Assembly (NCBI GenBank): GCA_951812625.1
Contig: CATOSP010000002.1
Span: 62,001 to 126,000 of the forward strand
Reading direction: 5' to 3'
DNA length: 64,000 nt
DNA from: an uncultured Dehalococcoidia bacterium
GTDB lineage: Bacteria > Chloroflexota > Dehalococcoidia > Lucifugimonadales > UBA3495
The notes under the pieces are model-generated. The model searched no databases, was not told the origin of the DNA, and worked only from the letters and a program-made list of their open reading frames with translations. Shown here piece after piece: positions 1-9,928 of the stretch. A program made the position numbers and the translations under genes. Position 1 is the first letter of the stretch. Every line of letters starts with the position of its first letter.

Positions 1-2235
1 GCGTGGCTGCTGGTGCGATTCGTTCTGCTGGAGACGATTAACCCGACGGGCGCAGGGGCGGACCCGGTGCCGGTGGGGCTTTCGCTCAACGTTTTCGTCA
101 TGGGAATTGTCGGTGGATTGCTCAGCCTGCTGGTTCTGGGCGCGTCGAGCATCAACCGGGCGCGGCTGGGGCTGGTCGAATCGTTGCAGGAGCGGGCCAG
201 GCCGCCGACCCTGCCGCTGCTCCAGAGGTACTATCTGGACATCCTCGCCCTGGCGGCGGTGGTGTTCGTCCTTTGGGAGATACAGGGACGTGAAGGGTTC
301 GTCACCAGCGAACTGGCCGACCAGGCCCTGAGGGTGGATTTCCTGCTGCTGCTTGGTCCGGTGCTGGTGCTGATCGGCGCGGCGGTGGTGGTGCTGAGGG
401 TGTTGCCCTGGGTGGTGCGGGCTCTGTCCTGGCTGGCGGACCGGACTGCGCCGGCATGGGTGGCGTTTCCCCTGGCAAGGTTGGCACGGGAGCCTTTGCC
501 CCACGGCTCGCTGGTGATCATCCTGATGCTGGCGTCGGCCCTGGGTGTGTTCGGAGCGGCATTCCAGTCCACGCTGTCGTTGAGTCAAACGGAGCAGGCC
601 CTCTACAAGGCCGGAGGAGACTTTGTGGTCAAGGGGCCTGCACTTTCGGACCGGGATTCGACCAGGCTGGAGCAGGAGGCGGTGGTGCGCAGCTTTTCCC
701 CGGTGCTGCGTGAGTCGGGAGTGCTCCACGACGTTCTGCCCAGGGAAGCCGTCACGGTGCTGGCAATCGACCCGGAGACTCTGCCCGATACGGCATGGTT
801 CCGGGACGACTTCGCGGGGAAGGACCTCCCCGAATTGCTGGAGGCCCTGCAGCCCGTGCCCTTCCTGACAGCGGGAAGCAACGTGGATGCTTCTCTGGGC
901 GTTGCCGTACCGGGAGACACCTACGCCCTGGGGATATGGGTGGACGTCAGCGACCTGAGGCAGGAGACGATGTTCCCAGGGTTCAACATGTGGGCTCGGA
1001 TATACGACCACAGGGGATTTTTCCACAACCTGTTCCTGGGCGAGGTCAACTACTCCCTGGCCAGGGGAGGATCGACACTGGGTGGAGGAGACTCGGCCCA
1101 GACAACGCAGGAATGGGTGTACCTGGAGGCTGAGGTCCCGGAGGTGGAGATGCCGCCGGGGGAGCTGTTCCGGCTGGTGTCCCTGTTTTTCAGCCGCAAG
1201 TCCTTCGCATCCATGCCGCCGGGGGCCATCAGACTGGATGACATAACCGCCAAGACCGCATCCGGTCCTCCCGAGGGCATGGTTGTCGAGGGGTTCGAGG
1301 CCCCGGGCAACTGGGTCCCCATGGTGAACGAAGGGGATGCCGTTGACATTATCCAGATACGAGAAGACTCGGCCCGGACAGGTGAGGCCGGGCTGAGCTT
1401 CGGCTGGGAGGGGACATTTGGCGAGGATGCCCGGGGTATCATCATCCCGCCGGGGCCATTCCCCATTCCGGCAATTGGAGGTCCGTTCCTGGAGACTGGG
1501 CAGCGGATGCGAGTGCGCGCCGGGCGAAACCTGCTGCCGGTGATCATTCGTGACACCACGGACTTCTTCCCGACCCTTGACCCGACCCGCCGAACATTTC
1601 TTATTCTGTCCCTTGAAGACTACCGCGATTACAACAAGAGAATCAGCCGGTCCAGCTTCGCGGACGTGGAGGAATACTGGCTCGCGGTCGATGGCAGTAT
1701 TGAACGGGACGATGCACAGCGGGAACTGGAGGAACTGTTCGGGCCATACGTCCGGGTGCAGGACCGGAACGATGAGGTTGAAACTGCACAACGGAATCCC
1801 CTGGCTGGCGGGGGCTGGGACGGGCTGACAATCCTGGGCATGGTTGCGATTACCGTCGCGGTGCTGCTGGCCCTGGTGATCCACGCCGTGGTGGCTATCC
1901 GCACCGGCAGGGTGGACCTGACCGTGGCCCGCACGCTGGGGTTTTCCAGGGGACAATTGCTGTTGTCCCTGGCGTTGGAGCGGGTATTCGTCGCGGCCCT
2001 GGGGCTGGCGGCGGGCACCGCCATCGGCCTGTGGCTGGGCCGGTGGGTCCTGGGTTTCCTGGACATTACGGAGCGGGGCCGTGCGGTGATACCGCCCCAG
2101 GTCTTGAGTATTCAGGAATGGTTGGCCGTGGCAGTGCTGGCGGGACTGATCGCGGCAGCGTTGCTGGGGCTGGTGGTGGCCGGCATCGCGGCGGGGCGGC
2201 TGAGGGTCACGGAGAATCTACGGACGGGTGAATAG
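1..2235 (+). CDS. FtsX-type ABC transporter permease, 5' end outside window
   Basis: The reading frame is open from base 1, so the N-terminal part of the gene lies outside the window. The first GTG inside it, at 13, is probably not the real start. The visible 744 residues show hydrophobic segments near residues 30-50, 80-97, 110-137 and 165-190, a soluble domain of about 400 residues, then three C-terminal membrane segments. This is the FtsX/MacB permease plan. The C-terminal motif RTLGFSRGQL is typical of FtsX domains. The protein is a paralogue of the next gene: the blocks RYYLDIL, LLLGP and GSLV with ALGV are shared. With the two downstream ATPases it probably forms a MacB/LolCDE-like machine that uses cytoplasmic ATP to act on an extracytoplasmic substrate. 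The substrate is not evident from the sequence. Confidence 0.85.
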   Translation, partial: AWLLVRFVLLETINPTGAGADPVPVGLSLNVFVMGIVGGLLSLLVLGASSINRARLGLVESLQERARPPTLPLLQRYYLDILALAAVVFVLWEIQGREGFVTSELADQALRVDFLLLLGPVLVLIGAAVVVLRVLPWVVRALSWLADRTAPAWVAFPLARLAREPLPHGSLVIILMLASALGVFGAAFQSTLSLSQTEQALYKAGGDFVVKGPALSDRDSTRLEQEAVVRSFSPVLRESGVLHDVLPREAVTVLAIDPETLPDTAWFRDDFAGKDLPELLEALQPVPFLTAGSNVDASLGVAVPGDTYALGIWVDVSDLRQETMFPGFNMWARIYDHRGFFHNLFLGEVNYSLARGGSTLGGGDSAQTTQEWVYLEAEVPEVEMPPGELFRLVSLFFSRKSFASMPPGAIRLDDITAKTASGPPEGMVVEGFEAPGNWVPMVNEGDAVDIIQIREDSARTGEAGLSFGWEGTFGEDARGIIIPPGPFPIPAIGGPFLETGQRMRVRAGRNLLPVIIRDTTDFFPTLDPTRRTFLILSLEDYRDYNKRISRSSFADVEEYWLAVDGSIERDDAQRELEELFGPYVRVQDRNDEVETAQRNPLAGGGWDGLTILGMVAITVAVLLALVIHAVVAIRTGRVDLTVARTLGFSRGQLLLSLALERVFVAALGLAAGTAIGLWLGRWVLGFLDITERGRAVIPPQVLSIQEWLAVAVLAGLIAAALLGLVVAGIAAGRLRVTENLRTGE

Positions 2236-2253
2236 GATACAGGTGAACCGGCC

Positions 2254-5200
2254 ATGATGTCCTTGATGCAAATGGCGTACGTGGTCGCCGTGCGAAGGAT
2301 ATTCTCAAGCTGGCGGCTGGAGTTGGTGCTGTTCCTGGGGATGCTGCTGGCGGTGGCGTTGATGGCCAGCGGGGTCATCTTCTCCAACCTGCTGTCCGAG
2401 GCGGCGCTCCGTCACGCGCTGAACGAGGCAACACCGGAGGAGGCCAACTTCTCCGTCCGAGTATTCAGTGGGCAGAAGGCTCCTCCGACTACCGAGGGCC
2501 GCATGAGGCACTACGCGGCGAACCTGGGTTTCGCCGACGGACGAATAGAGTCGAGGGTCGAGGAATTTCTGGCGGAGCAGTCCCTACTGGTAGAAACGGC
2601 CACTTTCTTCTTCAGCGGGCATCCGAAACTGGACCTGGACAACGATGTGCGGCCCAGGGGGGAGATCAAATTCCTTTCCAGCTTGACCGGAGACCGGGCC
2701 AGGCTGGTAGAGGGACGCTGGCCGTACACTGCAGAGGGAACGTTGCCGACGGAGGGGCCGCTGGAGGTGGCGGTGGACACCCTGGGAGCGAGTCTGCTGG
2801 GGCTTTCCACCGGGGCGGAGATGAGCATCTTCCCGGCGGCTTCCTTTGAGGACCCACCAGTGGTGCCGGTGAGGATTGTAGGCATTTTTGAGAGGGTGGA
2901 CCCGGATGATGAGTACTGGTATAGCTCCAACCGCACCTTCAGTTTCCACGACAACCAGTGGACCATTGTGCCCCTGTTTACTTCGCAGGACGCCATACTG
3001 GAAAGGGTTTACCAAGTATATCCCAGGCTTTACACCGACATAACGTGGACCTATTACCTTGACCGGCAGTCGGTGAAGGCCGGGGACGTGGATGAACTGC
3101 TGGATACACTGCTGCTGGTGCGGTATGACGTCAGGACGAATCTGGCCAATTCGAGCAGCCGCATCAAGCTTGACCGGGTGCTGGACGACTACAAGGAACA
3201 ACTGCTACTGGCGAGGATCCCGCTTTACCTGATCCTCTTCCTGGTAATCGGAATACTGACCTACTACCTGGCGCTAGTTGCCAGTCTCGTAGTGAAGTCC
3301 CGGGCCGCCGAAATCTCGATGCTGAAGAGCCGGGGGGCGACCACGCCCCACATCGGGTTGATGGCGCTGATTGAGGGAATATTGCTGGCCATTCCGTCGA
3401 CGGCCCTGGGTCCGCTGGTGGCTCTGGCGGTAGTCAAGACCATAGGACGGGTGTTCTTTGGGCTAGGGGGCAGCGAAGAACTGGCAGCAGTGCCAGTGGT
3501 GCTGTCCGTCCAGTCATACCTCCTCGGCGGCGCGGGCGCACTGCTGGGGGTGATTGTGCTGACGGCATCGACCCTTGCGGCGGCGAGGCAGGGAATGGTG
3601 GAGTTCCGGCAGATGGGGGCCAGGCCGCCCCAGGCGCCCTTCATCCACCGCTACTACCTGGACATTTTGCTATTGGGGCTTATCGCCCTTTTCTGGTGGC
3701 AGGTGCAGAGCCGGGGCGCGTTCCTGGTGCGACCCCTGGGGAGCCGGGGTCTGGAGATCGACTACAGCCTGCTGCTGGGCCCTGCGCTGGGACTGCTGGC
3801 CATCGGTTTGCTGGTGATGCGCTTCTTCCCCATCGTCGTGGGATTAGTGGCGCGGCTGGCCGAACCCGTGGGGCCGGTCTGGCTGGTCCATGGGCTGCGG
3901 CACGTTTCCCGTGACCCCATAGTGCCGGGGTCGCTGGTGGTGCTGCTCATGTTCGCCACTGCCCTTGGCGTCATCGGCAGCGCGTTCAGCGCCACACTGG
4001 AGCGCAACCAGGAGGAACGGGCCCTATACGCCGCCGGGGCCGACCTGCGCATCGAGCACGGCGGAAGTTCCGCTCCCCGGCAGTTGCAGGGCATTTCCGA
4101 GCGGTTCAACCGACAGGCGGATGGTCTCGATTTCGTCGATGTGGCGGTGGAGGTGCAGCGCACCAGCGGCCACGTTACCACCACCGGATTCAGCACCAGC
4201 GGCACGCTGCTGGCCATCCACGCCGAGGACTTCGCCAACGTGGGCTGGTACAGGCCGGACTTCGCCGGTGGACTTACCCTGGAGGAGTTGACCGGGCTGC
4301 TTGCGCCCCAACCGCCAATGTCCGAAGCCGGAACGGCTAACGGTCAGCCAGCCACGTCCAATGGATTTGGAGACGGGATACTCCTGCCGGAGGACGCAAC
4401 CGGTCTGTCGCTCTACGTTCAGCCGGGACGTCCCGACAATCGCATGACGTTGCGAGCCAGGATGCAGGACAATCGGGGCTATTACTTCGACACCATGTTC
4501 GGACAATTGGACTTCCGGGAGTGGCGGGAACTGGAGTCGGACCTGCAACCCATCTTCCGGGGAGGCGCCAACTCGAGGGCTGCGCAGCGGTTCGGCCAAC
4601 CGCAGCCTCCATACCGGCTTCTGGCAATACACTTGGCCAGCCGGGGCGGCTCTCCCGAGCCGGGAGCTCTGTTCCTAAGCGACCTGAAAGCCACCAGCGC
4701 CAATGGCTCCAAGCCGCTGGAAGACTTCCAGCAGGTTGACGGCTGGCAGGTCATCGAGGACTACTCAAGGCCCGGACTGTTCGGCCTGGAGTCCAGCGAG
4801 TCGGTGACAGTGTCCGGGGAAGGCGGGTCTCTGCGGTTCAGCTGGGCGCCGGGGAGTTCCGGGATGAGGGGCGTCCGTGCCGGGGAAGAGGTGCCACCCC
4901 TGCCGGCACTGGTCAGCCGTGAGTTCATGGAAGTAGCGGACGCGGAGGTGGGGGATGTACGGACCCTGGGGATGTCCACTTTCTCGCTGCCGATAGAGAT
5001 CAAGGCGGTAATAGACTACTTCCCGACTTTGGTGCCAGGGGAGAAGCCGTTTGCCGTGGTGGACCTGGAAACCTTCACTCACAGGTCCAATCTGCACAGC
5101 CTGACCGCCATCGGCGGGACTAACGAGCTTTGGGTCGGACTAAGAGGGGCGGGTTCAGACGGAGATATGGGCCGGGTGGGTTCGGACGGGGTCGACCCGG

Positions 5201-5751
5201 TCCCGGCTGTCCTGTCAGACCGGGTGGCCGCATTTCTGGAAGGGAACGGATTGCGGTCTCGGAACACCTACATAGCCTCGGACATGGTGCGGGAGCGGAC
5301 GGAACAGCCCCTGGTCAGCGCGGGCTGGGGGGCTTTGCTGGTGCTGATGTTCCTGGCCCTGGTGCTGGCCAGCGCGTCAGGGGTAATGCTCTTCTCCTTC
5401 ACCGACACCCGGGACCGGCGCACCGAGTTCGCATTGCTGCGGACGCTGGGGACGTCGCGGCGTCAGCTCAACGGCGCGGTCTGGTTCAGCCTGTTCCTGG
5501 TTACCCTGTGCGGTGTGGCCCTGGGAAGCGTGGCAGGGCAGGTCATCGGCACCAGCCTGCTGCCCCTGATGGAGGTGGCCGAGGAAGGGGCGCGGGTGAC
5601 GCCGCCGATGACGCTGGAAATCGACTGGTTCACTCTGGCGGTCTCATACGCCATACTCGGCTCGGTGACTATCGGCACGGTGCTTTGGCTGATATGGTAT
5701 ACATCCAAGATGGAAGTGCAGCAGGTGCTCCGCATCGGCGAAGCAGGGTAA
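2254..5751 (+). CDS. Very large FtsX-type ABC transporter permease
   Basis: This 1165-residue membrane protein begins 18 bp after the preceding permease. It has an N-terminal membrane helix (about residues 20-45) and a first extracytoplasmic domain of about 280 residues. A first FtsX domain follows, with the motif EISMLKSRGAT. After the RYYLDIL/LLLGP block shared with its neighbour come a second large extracytoplasmic domain and a final three-helix FtsX domain carrying FALLRTLGTSRRQL. Two FtsX domains in one chain give the full-length plan of the YbbP/MacB-like class. The truncated upstream gene matches its C-terminal two thirds, so the pair probably arose by duplication. ATG start, weak ribosome-binding site. 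The exported substrate is unknown. Confidence 0.85.
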   Translation: MMSLMQMAYVVAVRRIFSSWRLELVLFLGMLLAVALMASGVIFSNLLSEAALRHALNEATPEEANFSVRVFSGQKAPPTTEGRMRHYAANLGFADGRIESRVEEFLAEQSLLVETATFFFSGHPKLDLDNDVRPRGEIKFLSSLTGDRARLVEGRWPYTAEGTLPTEGPLEVAVDTLGASLLGLSTGAEMSIFPAASFEDPPVVPVRIVGIFERVDPDDEYWYSSNRTFSFHDNQWTIVPLFTSQDAILERVYQVYPRLYTDITWTYYLDRQSVKAGDVDELLDTLLLVRYDVRTNLANSSSRIKLDRVLDDYKEQLLLARIPLYLILFLVIGILTYYLALVASLVVKSRAAEISMLKSRGATTPHIGLMALIEGILLAIPSTALGPLVALAVVKTIGRVFFGLGGSEELAAVPVVLSVQSYLLGGAGALLGVIVLTASTLAAARQGMVEFRQMGARPPQAPFIHRYYLDILLLGLIALFWWQVQSRGAFLVRPLGSRGLEIDYSLLLGPALGLLAIGLLVMRFFPIVVGLVARLAEPVGPVWLVHGLRHVSRDPIVPGSLVVLLMFATALGVIGSAFSATLERNQEERALYAAGADLRIEHGGSSAPRQLQGISERFNRQADGLDFVDVAVEVQRTSGHVTTTGFSTSGTLLAIHAEDFANVGWYRPDFAGGLTLEELTGLLAPQPPMSEAGTANGQPATSNGFGDGILLPEDATGLSLYVQPGRPDNRMTLRARMQDNRGYYFDTMFGQLDFREWRELESDLQPIFRGGANSRAAQRFGQPQPPYRLLAIHLASRGGSPEPGALFLSDLKATSANGSKPLEDFQQVDGWQVIEDYSRPGLFGLESSESVTVSGEGGSLRFSWAPGSSGMRGVRAGEEVPPLPALVSREFMEVADAEVGDVRTLGMSTFSLPIEIKAVIDYFPTLVPGEKPFAVVDLETFTHRSNLHSLTAIGGTNELWVGLRGAGSDGDMGRVGSDGVDPVPAVLSDRVAAFLEGNGLRSRNTYIASDMVRERTEQPLVSAGWGALLVLMFLALVLASASGVMLFSFTDTRDRRTEFALLRTLGTSRRQLNGAVWFSLFLVTLCGVALGSVAGQVIGTSLLPLMEVAEEGARVTPPMTLEIDWFTLAVSYAILGSVTIGTVLWLIWYTSKMEVQQVLRIGEAG

Positions 5752-5787
5752 GACCTGCAAGTTACGCACTGCAAGTGACGGCGAGAA

Positions 5788-6840
5788 TTGGTAAACGCAG
5801 AACGATACCGGAACCCTTCTCATCAATTCCAGGCTCCTGCATCGGATGAGGAGCAGGAACTGCAGGAACTCGAAGCCACATCAGATGAGGCGTACATCGA
5901 GTGCCAGGACCTGTTCAAGATTTACAAACGTTCCGACCTGGAAGTGGTGGCGTTGCGGGGGCTGGACCTGACGGTGGAGCCGGGGGAACTTATCGCCATC
6001 ATCGGAGCAAGCGGCAGTGGCAAGAGCACCTTGATGAACCTGCTGGCGGGTCTGGACCGGCCTTCCGCCGGGCATATCCGGGTGGGCAGCCGCGACCTGT
6101 TAGACATTTCCGACCGGGAACTGGTGCTGTACCGCCGGTTGGAGGTGGGTTTCGTATGGCAGGCTACGGGAAGGAACCTGGTCCCATACCTGAGTGTTCG
6201 GGACAACATCGAGCTTCCCATGTCGATGGCCGGGGTGAGCACGCCGGACCGCCATAGCTGGAGCACGGAACTGCTGGAGGCGTTGGGTCTGCCGGACAAG
6301 GCCAACCGGCTGCCGCACCAGTTGTCGGGCGGCGAGCAGCAACGGGTGGCCATTGGCGTTGCCCTGTCGAACAAGCCCCCACTGCTCCTGGCAGATGAGC
6401 CGACGGGTGAGCTTGACACTCAGACCGCGACCCAGGTCTTCAGGCTTCTCAGGGAAATCAACGTAGCCTACAAGGTTACGATCGTCATGGTGACCCACTA
6501 TCCCGGTGTGTCGGAATTCGTGGACCGGGTGGTCCATATCCGGGATGGGCGTATCAGTTCAGAGAGCTACTCAACCCCCACATTCCAGCGGGATGGTGAG
6601 CGAGTGGAGGAAGAGTACCTGGTGGTTGACCGGGCGGGACGGATTCAGTTGCCCCCGGACATCCTCGAAAGGTTCACCGGCAGGTTCCGGCAGGGCGGGT
6701 TGGCCAAAGCCGACCCCGAGGGCGATGGCGTGACCATCCGCCCCATTGACGACCGCCCCCGGACCAACACGCCCGGAGGCCGGACTACGAATGACGAGCC
6801 TCCCGGTCAGGATGACTCCAGGTTCCGGAGGAACCCATGA
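5788..6840 (+). CDS. ABC transporter ATP-binding protein
   Basis: The 350-residue ATPase powers the FtsX permeases upstream. Walker A (GASGSGKS) is at residues 73-80, the ABC signature LSGGEQQ at 179-185 and Walker B LLLADEP at about 199-205. The H-loop histidine is in MVTHYPG. The subfamily is the LolD/MacB/FtsE type. About 35 residues precede the domain and a charged, proline-rich tail of about 90 residues follows it; the tail is longer than usual and contains [11 protein letters not shown]. The start is taken as TTG because no ATG lies in frame before the conserved region. The 3' end overlaps the next gene by 4 bp (ATGA), which indicates translational coupling. Confidence 0.88.
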   Translation: MVNAERYRNPSHQFQAPASDEEQELQELEATSDEAYIECQDLFKIYKRSDLEVVALRGLDLTVEPGELIAIIGASGSGKSTLMNLLAGLDRPSAGHIRVGSRDLLDISDRELVLYRRLEVGFVWQATGRNLVPYLSVRDNIELPMSMAGVSTPDRHSWSTELLEALGLPDKANRLPHQLSGGEQQRVAIGVALSNKPPLLLADEPTGELDTQTATQVFRLLREINVAYKVTIVMVTHYPGVSEFVDRVVHIRDGRISSESYSTPTFQRDGERVEEEYLVVDRAGRIQLPPDILERFTGRFRQGGLAKADPEGDGVTIRPIDDRPRTNTPGGRTTNDEPPGQDDSRFRRNP

Positions 6841-7613
6841 GAGAGCAACGAGGTCAGGCAGAGGCCATTCCTCCGGTCAGAGCTGAGGACAGGCCCTCGG
6901 TCAGTTACGACCAGGCCCAACCAACCGGACCCGCTCAGAATGACCTGGTCATTTCATCCCGCGACCTGTACAGGGTATTCGGCGAGGGAGACACCGCAGT
7001 CTCCGCCGTGAACGGCATCTCCATGGACGTCGGGCAGGGCGAGTTTGTGGCCGTGGTGGGAAGGTCCGGCTCAGGGAAGACAACGCTCCTGAACCTTCTG
7101 TCAGGCCTGGACAGGCCAACATCCGGGGAAGTTACATTCCAGGGGCGTGACCTGACCGGTCTTTCCGAGCGCGACCTCGTGGAACTGCGGCGGCGCCACA
7201 TCGGCTTCGTGTTCCAGTCATTCGGATTGATGCCCCTTCTGTCAGCCTTGGAGAACGTGGAACTCCCGCTGCACATCATGGGGACGTCGTGGCGAGAGCG
7301 GCGCAGGCGCGCCCAGGAGGCACTGCAAATGGTGGGTCTTGGGGCCAGGTCCCGGCACCGCCCATACGAGCTGTCCGGCGGCGAGCAGCAACGGGTCTCC
7401 ATAGCCAGGGCGCTGGTCACGGGGGCCAACGCCGTATTCGCCGACGAGCCGACGGGCGAGCTGGACACCACCACGGCGGCTTCCATAGGGGCCATTCTGC
7501 AAGAGGTGGCCAGAGAGAGGAAGGCCACGGTGATCACTGCTACCCACGACCTTGCCCTGGCCGCAATGAGCGACAGGATAGTGCGCATGGTGGACGGCTC
7601 GATAGAAGAGTAA
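6837..7613 (+). CDS. ABC transporter ATP-binding protein, LolD/MacB type
   Basis: The 258-residue ATPase starts within the stop of the preceding ATPase gene. Walker A (GRSGSGKT) lies at about residues 75-82. Signature [15 protein letters not shown], Walker [14 protein letters not shown] and H-loop TATHD are all intact. It has a poorly conserved N-terminal extension of about 35 residues before the ABC domain. Two different ATPases and two permeases in one operon suggest either a heteromeric transporter or two related transporters made together. This is the last gene of the operon. No strong hairpin terminator is evident directly after it. Confidence 0.9.
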   Translation: MREQRGQAEAIPPVRAEDRPSVSYDQAQPTGPAQNDLVISSRDLYRVFGEGDTAVSAVNGISMDVGQGEFVAVVGRSGSGKTTLLNLLSGLDRPTSGEVTFQGRDLTGLSERDLVELRRRHIGFVFQSFGLMPLLSALENVELPLHIMGTSWRERRRRAQEALQMVGLGARSRHRPYELSGGEQQRVSIARALVTGANAVFADEPTGELDTTTAASIGAILQEVARERKATVITATHDLALAAMSDRIVRMVDGSIEE

Positions 7614-8451
7614 GAGATTCCCGGAGGATAACAGGCCCGTCACGGTGGAGTTCATGTGACCGGTACACGTCCGCAGCCTGGAGAGCCGGGAAGCGATAGA
7701 GGTTTCGGTGGGCATCAAAGGTCACCTGCACGGTGGTTTCAACTGAAACTACCTGATTGAGCCTCCACCACTCTGGGTTCAGGTCTAGCCCGGTTTAGCT
7801 TCTTCTGTCGCTCCGTTTGACCCTCTTTTTCAGGTATCCGAGACCTAACGGTGCATCTGGTACCCAGCCACGTTGGCAATTGAAGCTTCGATCCGATTGA
7901 GTTTGGTAGTGTGGCGGGGATCAGGCTGCACTTGCGGCCACCGGACGCAGTCCCGGACTCACTCCCCCGGTGTAAACGCTCTCCCCCGTTTTCGGGACCC
8001 CGGTCACCCTGGGAATACCTCTCTCCAGGGTGAACAGGCAAAGGTCTGCGATATATCCCTGCTGGATGCTTCCCCGGCCGTGCAGAAGAAGTGCCTGGGC
8101 TGGGTTAGGTGTGATCATGTCGACGGCGGCGGGCAGGGTGCATATGGCCTGCCGGTGTAGTGATAATGCGGCGTAGAGCAGGGGAGGAGCGTGGTAGTCG
8201 CCTGTTAGAGGACGACAATATTGCACCCGACAACGGACATTCTACGCGCTTGTTTCCCCATGAGACTCAACGAGTACTACTTACCCAACCCCTGGATGAC
8301 TCATGCTTCTTGTCGTCCGCAAGGGTGTTCAGGACGAGAACTTACCTGAGGGTGCTCAGCTTGGGCAAGATTTCCGCTCAGCCAGGATCGATGCGGGGGA
8401 GCCGTTTGGGGTTCGGGTAATGCTGCCCCCTGCATCCCACCCCCGGGAGTG
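7614..8451. other. 838-bp region without an intact gene
   Basis: Between the ABC operon and the SDR gene there is no intact reading frame with family-like composition. The only recognisable coding trace is the PhnM-like remnant on the minus strand, listed separately. The segment 7614-7920 gives short frames on both strands that match nothing I know. No clear promoter or terminator is seen. Confidence 0.5.
7921..8226 (-). pseudogene. C-terminal remnant of a PhnM-like amidohydrolase
   Basis: A minus-strand frame of about 100 codons reads GDYHAPPLLYAALSLH, then LPAAVDMITPNPAQALLL, then GRGSIQQGYIADLCLF. This is the end of an amidohydrolase domain. The spacing of the D-Y-x-x-P-x-LL, NPA and G-x-I-x-x-G-x-x-ADL elements fits PhnM (ribose 1-methylphosphonate triphosphate diphosphatase) best. 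The metal-binding N-terminal two thirds are missing: a stop codon lies just upstream and no related frame is visible beyond it. No start with a ribosome-binding site is seen. It is therefore read as decayed, and the subfamily is uncertain. Confidence 0.45.
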
Positions 8452-9273
8452 TTAGGCGTCTCCTGGAGACCAGATCCAGTACCTGGAAACTGCGCCGGCG
8501 TCTACCCGCAGGTCGAATCCGGTGATCATTTCAGCGTCGTCGGATGCCAGGAAGACTGCGGCCTTGCCATAGTGTGACGGGCTGGGGAGCTTGAGCAATG
8601 GGGCACCCCTGCTGGCGTCCGGCAGCAGCCCTGCCGCCCGCTGGCCCAGCCGGGGTCTTGGCCAGTCTACACCCCATCTTGCGGCGCGCTCCTGTCCTTC
8701 CGATGGGTTGGTGGCAGTCGGCGTCAGACTGTTGACCCGGATGCCGTACCCGGACAATTCCATGGCCACCGATCTGGTGAAGTTCATGAGTCCGGCCTTG
8801 GCCGTCCCGTAGCCCACGTTGCCCGGTTCCCCCTGGTGCCCTGCGGTGGAAATGATGTTGATGATGTTGCCCTTCCGGTCCTGCCGGATCATCAAATGGG
8901 CCACGTGCTTGGTGAACAGAAACGCGCCGGTGAGAATGATGTCGGTCTGGCGTCGCCACTCGTCCACCGGCATGTCCAACACGCCCTTGAAGTTGAACAG
9001 CGCCGCGCCGTTCACCAGGATGTCCACACCGCCAAACCGTTCCGTGGCCGTGGAGATTGCGGCGACCACCTGGTCCTCGTCGGTCACGTCGCAGACCACG
9101 TCCATGGCGTCATGCCCCTCGGCGATTATGGCCGCGGCGCATTTCTCGGCGTATTCCTCGCGTATATCGACGCAGACCAGGTTTGCGCCCTCTCGGGCCA
9201 ACTCCTCGGCGATACCGCCCATGATGTTGGGACTCGTGCCCGTCACCAGCGCTGTCTTGCCTTCGAGTTTCAA
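8452..9273 (-). CDS. SDR family NAD(P)-dependent dehydrogenase
   Basis: The 273-residue short-chain dehydrogenase/reductase has the nucleotide-binding motif TGTSPNIMGG at residues 11-20. The NxxG-like element is VNGA at 87-90, and the catalytic Ser142, Tyr155 and Lys159 are in the YGTAK context. It starts with TTG, preceded by AGAGG at a suitable distance. It is the last gene of a minus-strand set after the dioxygenase alpha and beta genes, the position usually held by a cis-dihydrodiol dehydrogenase. That role is inferred from context, because SDR sequence alone does not fix the substrate. An insertion of roughly 30 residues after the PTATNP stretch lies in the substrate-loop region. Confidence 0.82.
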   Translation of the reverse strand: MKLEGKTALVTGTSPNIMGGIAEELAREGANLVCVDIREEYAEKCAAAIIAEGHDAMDVVCDVTDEDQVVAAISTATERFGGVDILVNGAALFNFKGVLDMPVDEWRRQTDIILTGAFLFTKHVAHLMIRQDRKGNIINIISTAGHQGEPGNVGYGTAKAGLMNFTRSVAMELSGYGIRVNSLTPTATNPSEGQERAARWGVDWPRPRLGQRAAGLLPDASRGAPLLKLPSPSHYGKAAVFLASDDAEMITGFDLRVDAGAVSRYWIWSPGDA

Positions 9274-9324
9274 ACGTCAGCCTCTATCAGTGTGGAGCTT
9301 CGACGAATCGAATTGCCCAAGCGT

Positions 9325-9834
9325 TCAGAAGATGATGCTGACCGCGCCGTGCCAGGACAGGGCTTCCTGGTCCAGCACCGCGCGGCGGTACGCTATTCTC
9401 AAGTCCCCGCCGTCGTCCGAACCCGCCCTCCGGCGCAGGATGTAATGGATGCTGCCGACGTAGGGCGCTCCCTCGCCGTTGCGGAACCGGTAGACCAGGA
9501 CGTTAGAGGTGACCGAAAGCTCACCCTCCCCGGTCTCTTCAACTCGCACGTTGGAAATAAACCGGCGGGTCCGGGACCAGGGGTATTCACGGTGAGCATG
9601 GCGGCTGTTCAGCCGCACGGCGCGGGCGCGCAGACGGGTGATGTCGTCGTCGATGAACACCAGGTCGCGCGTGGGATCCCCATCCGGCAAATCGGTGGTG
9701 GGGACCACATAGCGGCCATCTTCGGTAAACAGGCTGACCCAGTCGTCCAGGCGCCAGTCATCCAGGAGTTCCGCTTCCCTGAACAGGAAGTCCTCCACCA
9801 TTTCGCGCAACGTAGGCTTGTTGGCAGCCGTCAT
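9325..9834 (-). CDS. Aromatic-ring-hydroxylating dioxygenase, beta subunit
   Basis: The 169-residue protein has the NTF2/SnoaL-like fold of Rieske dioxygenase small subunits. Family features are the N-terminal FLFREAELLDDWRLDDW block, LFTEDGRYVVP, and the C-terminal LRIAYRRAVLDQEAL. The beta subunit has a structural role in the alpha3beta3 enzyme and carries no metal centre. The gene follows the alpha subunit after about 95 bp and precedes the SDR gene, so all three are probably co-transcribed. It starts with ATG. Confidence 0.87.
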   Translation of the reverse strand: MTAANKPTLREMVEDFLFREAELLDDWRLDDWVSLFTEDGRYVVPTTDLPDGDPTRDLVFIDDDITRLRARAVRLNSRHAHREYPWSRTRRFISNVRVEETGEGELSVTSNVLVYRFRNGEGAPYVGSIHYILRRRAGSDDGGDLRIAYRRAVLDQEALSWHGAVSIIF

Positions 9835-9928
9835 CTCAGAAGTGGACCCTCAGCGACCACTCCAGCCCCTTGCGGGTACGGAGCGGCATTCTCGCGGTAT
9901 TCTCTAATGTGGACCGGTCCGACGGGGG

